A stretch of DNA of 64,000 nt, taken from positions 22,754,001-22,818,000 of the forward strand of contig OZ231126.1 in NCBI GenBank assembly GCA_965153355.1, in the 5' to 3' direction. This DNA comes from Flaccisagitta enflata. Lineage: Eukaryota; Chaetognatha; Sagittoidea; Aphragmophora. A program made the translations under genes and the position numbers. The notes under the pieces are model-generated. The model was not told the origin of the DNA. It saw nothing but the letters and a program-made list of their open reading frames with translations, and did no database searches. This document shows, piece by piece, positions 58,986-64,000 of the stretch (positions are counted from its first letter, which is position 1; each line of letters begins with the position of its first letter).

Positions 58986-59798
58986 ACAAGGCCAGATACT
59001 ACCTAGGAAAAAAGTCTTCGTTCACTGGATGAGGATGTTCATTTACTGAATAAATATCAAGAAGGTCAGGGTTTTCTCCTTTTCAGTACCTAGTCTGATG
59101 TCCCACCTAGGCTATGACTGCTTCTATTTGGCTTGATGACTGTTTTCTCAGTTCTAAAATGAGCTATGCCGAGACATGTCAATGCATATTATAGCGCAAA
59201 TATTTTTCAGCCACTCATTTGATATCATCAAATCCTCCTGTTTTGGAGGCTTAATTTTAGGCAAAATGTTTTCAACTGTTGTAAAATTGGGACTTAATGA
59301 GAAACTTACATGATGGTTGACAAACAATTCCATAATGATTTATTAAATCAGCTGAAACAATGTTAAGACTGGTATGTTGATAAATACGCTTTCCAAAACA
59401 GATTCATCTCTGATTTTTCTGCATTCTCAAAAAAGAGTAGGTAATCATCTTCAAATCACTCTCATTTCTAAACGCTTTGAGCCACAAGAATGGGATTAGT
59501 CCCAAATGGTGGAACTTTAGAAGCAGTTTCTGAATCTCACAAATTTTTCCTACTTATCATTACTAGAGGTGTATTTATTACTACTTATAGGTGAACGAAG
59601 ACTTATTTCCTAGGTAGTACACGGCTACCCCAGTCGCGTGCAGGTGGGCAGGGGCCATATTTGTGGTCACTAGAGCATTTGGGCAGGAGCAGTAAGGTCA
59701 AAAAATAAAAATCAGAAAAAAAGTAAAATGTGACAGACCGACCGACCGACGGACAAAGCGGGTTGTAGAGTCGCGTAGCACGCGACAAAAAAAAAAAA
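58986..59798 (-). mobile_element. Hairpin-(GTCY)n element family A interrupted by a MITE
   Basis: AACAAGGCCAGATA (58986-58998) is separated from CACGGCTACCCCAGTCGC (59620 onward) by the MITE at 58999-59617. Removing it and one TA restores a standard family A end. The other end has AAAGCGGGTTGTAGAGTCGC and the perfect hairpin. Confidence 0.82.
58999..59617. mobile_element. 619-bp MITE nested in a hairpin element, TA target duplication
   Basis: The ends CTACCTAGGAAAAAAGTCTT and the complement of the right end match at 26 of 27 positions. TA duplication at 58997-58998 and 59618-59619. The interior is AT-rich and has no transposase. Confidence 0.88.
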
Positions 59799-59995
59799 AA
59801 ACAAAAAAAAAAGCCAGGTACTATCTAACACTTGTTTTACCATCATATTATAAACCCACGCATTTATTTTCTCTCTGTTTTTCGTTCTCCTTTGATGTTT
59901 TTATCGCAAACTACTGGCCCTCACTTGGTCCGTAAATTCCGTAGATGAACACGACTTTCTTAGTTGTACATAAACCGATCGAGAGAAAGAAAGAA

Positions 59996-60098
<103 letters not shown>

Positions 60099-60296
60099 CA
60101 AACAGACAGACAGACATACAGACAGACCGGTAGACAGACACACAGACAGAAAGACAAACAGACCATTAAAAAAAGAAAGTAAGCCACTTAGAAACCCAAA
60201 AACGAAGAAGCAAACAAACAAATATACAAAGAAGCAATCACAAACAACCAAAAAGGACAATATGCAAACAAAGAGAAATAGTTAGAAAAAAGCGGA

Positions 60297-60354
60297 AAAA
60301 GAAAGAAAGACAGAACGAAAGAAAGAAAGAAAGAAAGAAAGAAAGAAAAAACGA

Positions 60355-60426
<72 letters not shown>

Positions 60427-60745
60427 AAAAAAGAAAGAAAGAAGAGTAAATGAATGAATGAATGAATGAATGAATGAATGAATGAATGAATGAATGAATG
60501 AATGAAAGAGAGACGGAAGGAAGAAAGAAAGATAGGAAGAATGAATGAATGAATGAATGAATGAATGAATGAGTGAATGAATACATGAATGAATACATGA
60601 ATGAATGAATGAATGAATTATTGAATAAATGAATGAATGAATGATTGAATGAATGAATGAATGAATGAATGAATGAATGAATGAATGAATGATTGAATGA
60701 ATGAATGAATGAATGAATGAATGAATGAATGAATGAATAAAAAAA

Positions 60746-60825
<80 letters not shown>

Positions 60826-60835
60826 AAGGAAGGAA
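60297..60835 (+). repeat. Compound (GAAA)n-(GAAT)n-(GAAA)n array
   Basis: GAAA at 60297-60442, GAAT at 60448-60505 and 60538-60736, GAAA at 60745-60822. The order is nearly mirror-symmetric. Confidence 0.96.
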
Positions 60836-60987
60836 GTGGGTCAAAGTTAAAAGCTTAATTGTGTTGAAAGCAGAACGATGATCGCATGTCCGATCTCACA
60901 GAGAAAAGGGGAGAGAGAAGAAAAAAAACAGTTCAAGAAAGCAGCAGAATAAAAAAAAAGAAATTAGAAAGTATACGAGGGAGAGAT

Positions 60988-61190
60988 AACAAGGCCGGAT
61001 ACACGGTTACCCCAGTCAAGTGCGAGTGGGCAGGGGCAGTGCTGGAGAAGGTCACTAGATCATTTGAGCATGAGCGATATGCTCAAAATGCTCAAACACG
61101 CCAAAAGTGGACCAACTGACCGGCCGACCAACCGACCGACCGACCGACCGACATAGCGGGGTGTAGAGTCGCGTAGCACGCGATTTAAAA
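60988..61190 (-). mobile_element. Hairpin-(GTCY)n element family A, full length
   Basis: AACAAGGCCGGATACACGGT, GTGGGCAGGGGCAGTG, (GACC)n and GGGGTGTAGAGTCGCGTAGC with the hairpin; a (GA)n array starts 15 bases later. Confidence 0.8.
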
Positions 61191-61203
61191 ATGGAAGTTG
61201 TAA

Positions 61204-61205
<2 letters not shown>

Positions 61206-61301
<96 letters not shown>

Positions 61302-61410
61302 TTGGACGCATATAAAATCTTGGAAAGAAAGAGAAGTTATACGAAAAGGACAGAATATACAGAGACCTAAGGCTGAAATGAAATGAAATGAAATGAAATG
61401 AAATGAATAT
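61206..61410 (+). repeat. (GA)n array and (GAAAT)n
   Basis: (GA)n at 61206-61296; GAAAT pentamers at 61376-61406. Confidence 0.95.
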
Positions 61411-61439
61411 CTATTTCTCTGGAACATACATGGGGGGAG

Positions 61440-62850
61440 GACGCATTTGCATATTATTCAGAGGGGATCACAAATAAGCCATAAATCCAAAATGAGCACA
61501 AATCACAATGCAGGTGGAGTTAAACGTCAATCCTTGGGTACAAGTTGTAGGTAATCAAATACAATTTGAGGAGGTTACATAGTCTTATCAACAAAATACG
61601 TTCCACAAAAACAGTATAGGAAGCTTGAAAGTTTGCAATCCGGAGGTGTTACAAATAATGTTTGTTCAACTTGCTTTAGGGGCATCATAGGTAAGGTAAG
61701 ATGCAAGAAGAGACTCCGGGTATGGGTTCACACACATGCAGCAGCAAGGCAGGTAGTTACTACCTGCCTCACCAATGCACGCATGTAAACCGATAACCAA
61801 CGTCTCCCTGCACCACCATTAAAACAAAAGATAGGTTTGATAATGTGATCTGTTCAGTCCTGATTGCTTTATACTTGATATATTTACGCAGCCGGTTTAC
61901 TTATCAATTTTCGTAGTGTGAATTTGGACGAGTTTGTAGTTTGATGAGCGACCCAAACGCCCCCTACGCCAGGGTTGCAATTCGGAAAATCTAAGTAGGA
62001 GGGAAGCAGACTTAGATGTAGGTCACAATCTAATTTTGATCTTTAAAAATATATTCTGCATGTCTGTTTGGCAAGATTTAAAGTAATGGTGCTCAAATCC
62101 CAGTCCGTAAAATTCCGTTCAGAACATTCAGAACCTCACAAATCACAAGTTTTAGCCACCACTAAGGGTGAACGCCATAAATCAATTTAAAAAACACGCT
62201 TTATTTGAACATTATAAAAAGTTATAGCCAACCACAAGTAAAAGAACAAGTGGTTGAGTGCCAATATTGTTGCCACCACGAGGGATGAGAGCAAGGGTTT
62301 CTTTTTTCCTATTAATCTTAACTTATGGTTGAAGTGGTTGATTCCTTAGAATTGGAGTCGTTGTTTCTTTGAATTGGAGTTGTTGTTCCTTTGAATTGAA
62401 GTCGTTGTTCCTTAGAAGTGAAGTCGTTGTTCCTTAGAATTGGAGTCGTTGTTTCCAGACCATGCGGCTTTTGATGAAAATCCTAAGACAGGAGGGGAAA
62501 AATATTTTGCAAGAGTTCAGCAGAAGGGAAAAAGGACATTTTCACAATATAACAGGACGAGACAAGACAATTAAAAGGTGCTTATACAAGGGAAAGGGTG
62601 TTTAATAAAACCCATCCTTACAAGGGAGCGGGGAAGACAGGCAAAACAAGGGACCGGTGACTCATTTTTAAGCGCGGGACTTTTAAGATGACAAGCACAA
62701 CAAGGTGGAGAAAAGGGGCCCCCAACTGGACATAGAGGCAAACACAGAAGGGTACGCTTTGTGAAGAGGGAGCTTTTGAATTAGGCAAAACAAGAGCCAC
62801 AGAAGTGAATAAGGACAAAAAGCTATGGCAGCCAGACACTTGGGTCAATT
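61440..62850. other. Region between GA array and LINE, probable LINE 3'UTR plus unique sequence
   Basis: No host gene recognised. The part next to 62850 would be the 3'UTR of the minus-strand LINE, but no poly-A or tail repeat marks its end. The one structured piece is the 22-bp minisatellite at 62344-62453. Confidence 0.4.
62344..62453 (+). repeat. 22-bp minisatellite, five units
   Basis: Five units of the form GGAGTCGTTGTTCCTTAGAATT with a few substitutions. Confidence 0.8.
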
Positions 62851-64000
62851 TTAAACCTGGTAAAATCTGCAATCAACACAAAGGGGGTTAGAACATATAC
62901 ATTTTTCAGCATAGCTCTGAAGAATATCTTTCTTAACTTTATTTTTAAAGCGCTTTGAGGAGTCTATACTTTTCAATTCTTCAATTGAATTGTTCCAAAA
63001 GAGCGGACCTAGAGACGAAAAGGATTTTTTGTTATTCATAGAGGAGTGTCCAGGTAGTCTCACATTATTGGGCTGCGAAACAGATGATCTCAACCCACGA
63101 TCTCTCAAATTAGTATTGAGATTTTCTTTAAATTCATAAACATCAGGACTTACTCCTTTCAACATATTGTACATTAATGTAAGGCATTGAAAGCGGTGCT
63201 GGTCATTCACTTTGAGGATTTCTAATAGTTTCATTCGTGGCTCAGTGTGTGCAAGCCAATGGGAATTATAGATTATTCTAGTAGCTTTTTTCTGTAAGCC
63301 TATAATTCTTTTGAGATTCTTTGCACTTGTTCCCCCCCATACCTCAAGCCCATAGGAGAGGTGAGAGAAGATAAGTGAGTTGTAGATTGTAAGCAAAGAA
63401 AAAGTAGGCACAACCTTTTTTATTCTATTTAGCACTCCCGTGTTTCTTGCCATTTTGTTGGCCACCTTAATGCAGTGGTCTTCCCATGTAAGATGCTCAT
63501 CTAGGGTGATCCCGAGGAATGTAGTGTTTTTTTCACGATCTAATATAACGCCATCCATTACCACACCAAGATTGTCTTCTAAAAATGGGTGGCATTTTTT
63601 TCTGAAACAGACTAATTTGGTTTTATCAGTATTTAGTTTTAACTTATTTGCTTTAAAGAAATCGTTCAGACTTTCCAGTTCATTATTTAGTATGGCTACA
63701 ACCTCAGGAAGATTTTTGCCTTTAATAACAAGGTTAGTGTCATCTGCGAACATAACAGGAACAAGCTTATCCAAGGCAGCCGGAAGATCATTAATGTATA
63801 TCAGAAAGAGGAGGGGGCCCAATATACTTCCTTGGGGCACACCTATCAAAATTGGCGACATTGAGCTTTTAACACCATCCATATCTACAAATTGTTGACG
63901 ATTTGTTAGGTAAGATCTTATCCAAGATAACCATTTACCTCTTATACCGTAATGATCAAGTTTTGACAATAGTATTTCATGGTCTAAGGTATCAAAGGCC
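62851..64000 (-). CDS. Non-LTR retrotransposon reverse transcriptase, 3' part (runs off the window)
   Basis: The 3' portion of an ORF2-type polyprotein. Reading starts off the right edge (AFDTLDHEILL is readable at the boundary) and ends at TAA, complement of 62851-62853. Visible RT motifs: the GVPQGSILGPLLFLIYIND block, FADDTNLV (catalytic Asp pair), LNTDKTKLVCF, and HLTWEDHCIKVANK in the thumb, followed by a C-terminal domain ending in CSNPLCVDC. The layout fits CR1/Jockey-like LINEs; the clade is not resolved. The frame is intact across the visible 383 codons, so the copy may be young. The endonuclease half would lie beyond 64000. Confidence 0.93.
   Translation of the reverse strand, partial: AFDTLDHEILLSKLDHYGIRGKWLSWIRSYLTNRQQFVDMDGVKSSMSPILIGVPQGSILGPLLFLIYINDLPAALDKLVPVMFADDTNLVIKGKNLPEVVAILNNELESLNDFFKANKLKLNTDKTKLVCFRKKCHPFLEDNLGVVMDGVILDREKNTTFLGITLDEHLTWEDHCIKVANKMARNTGVLNRIKKVVPTFSLLTIYNSLIFSHLSYGLEVWGGTSAKNLKRIIGLQKKATRIIYNSHWLAHTEPRMKLLEILKVNDQHRFQCLTLMYNMLKGVSPDVYEFKENLNTNLRDRGLRSSVSQPNNVRLPGHSSMNNKKSFSSLGPLFWNNSIEELKSIDSSKRFKNKVKKDILQSYAEKCICSNPLCVDCRFYQV

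Overview
The window is metazoan nuclear DNA. It has spliced genes with GT-AG introns, a fibrillar collagen, a secreted LDLa/SRCR receptor-like protein, a non-LTR retrotransposon, many small DNA transposons and very heavy microsatellite content. The protein families point to a marine invertebrate, possibly an early-branching animal, but the sequence alone does not fix the phylum. Two host genes can be supported. Almost everything else is repeat.

Genes. (1) A fibrillar pro-collagen at 18911-24226 (+) has its whole 1771-residue coding sequence in one uninterrupted exon, preceded by a likely 5'UTR splice acceptor at 18889. It has a TSPN/laminin-G-like N-propeptide, an acidic Gly/Ser/Tyr linker, a 14-triplet minor helix, a perfect 338-triplet (1014-residue) major helix, a furin site and a COLFI C-propeptide. 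That COLFI domain lacks both cysteines (C2, C3) that normally link the chains. (2) A six-exon gene at 45459-51711 (+) was assembled here from splice sites and matching phases. It encodes a secreted protein of about 1131 residues: signal peptide, short basic segment, Cys-rich segment, LDL-receptor class A domain, two SRCR domains, about 370 residues of predicted helix, an unrecognised region, and a GCC2/GCC3-like Cys-rich tail. The right edge (62851-64000, -) holds the 3' part of a non-LTR retrotransposon reverse transcriptase.

Repeats, left to right. 1-11 kb: hairpin-(GTCY)n elements, TA-flanked MITEs, a foldback element with an internal 20-bp minisatellite, and GA arrays. 11.3-13.3 kb: a duplicated satellite block with the foldback element inserted in one copy. 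13.9 kb: a hAT-type element with an 8-bp target duplication. 15.5-17.1 kb: a roughly 500-bp CTT array and a very recent 620-bp tandem duplication. 25-36 kb: CAA, CA, GA and GACA arrays, shared minisatellites and more hairpin elements. 37.2-41.0 kb: a 3.8-kb foldback element whose arms are built from about 520-bp units, followed by a 13-bp minisatellite open in all six frames. 45.7, 47.6 and 54.2 kb: TA-flanked MITEs, the first two inside introns of the receptor-like gene. 56.3-57.5 kb: a second hAT element. 58.8-59.8 kb: a MITE nested in a hairpin element, with an exact TA duplication. 60-61 kb: GA, GAAA and GAAT arrays.

The most unusual material is a dispersed set of short elements (called A, B, C and D here). 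Each starts with T-run plus a perfect or near-perfect hairpin, then a GTCY tetranucleotide tract, and most end in CCTTGTT. The hairpin stems differ between families but keep their pairing. The layout resembles the DINE-1/mini-me/Helentron-derived elements known from insects and molluscs. Apart from the collagen and the receptor-like gene, no stretch shows convincing protein-coding character. Most long open frames are microsatellites translated in all frames.
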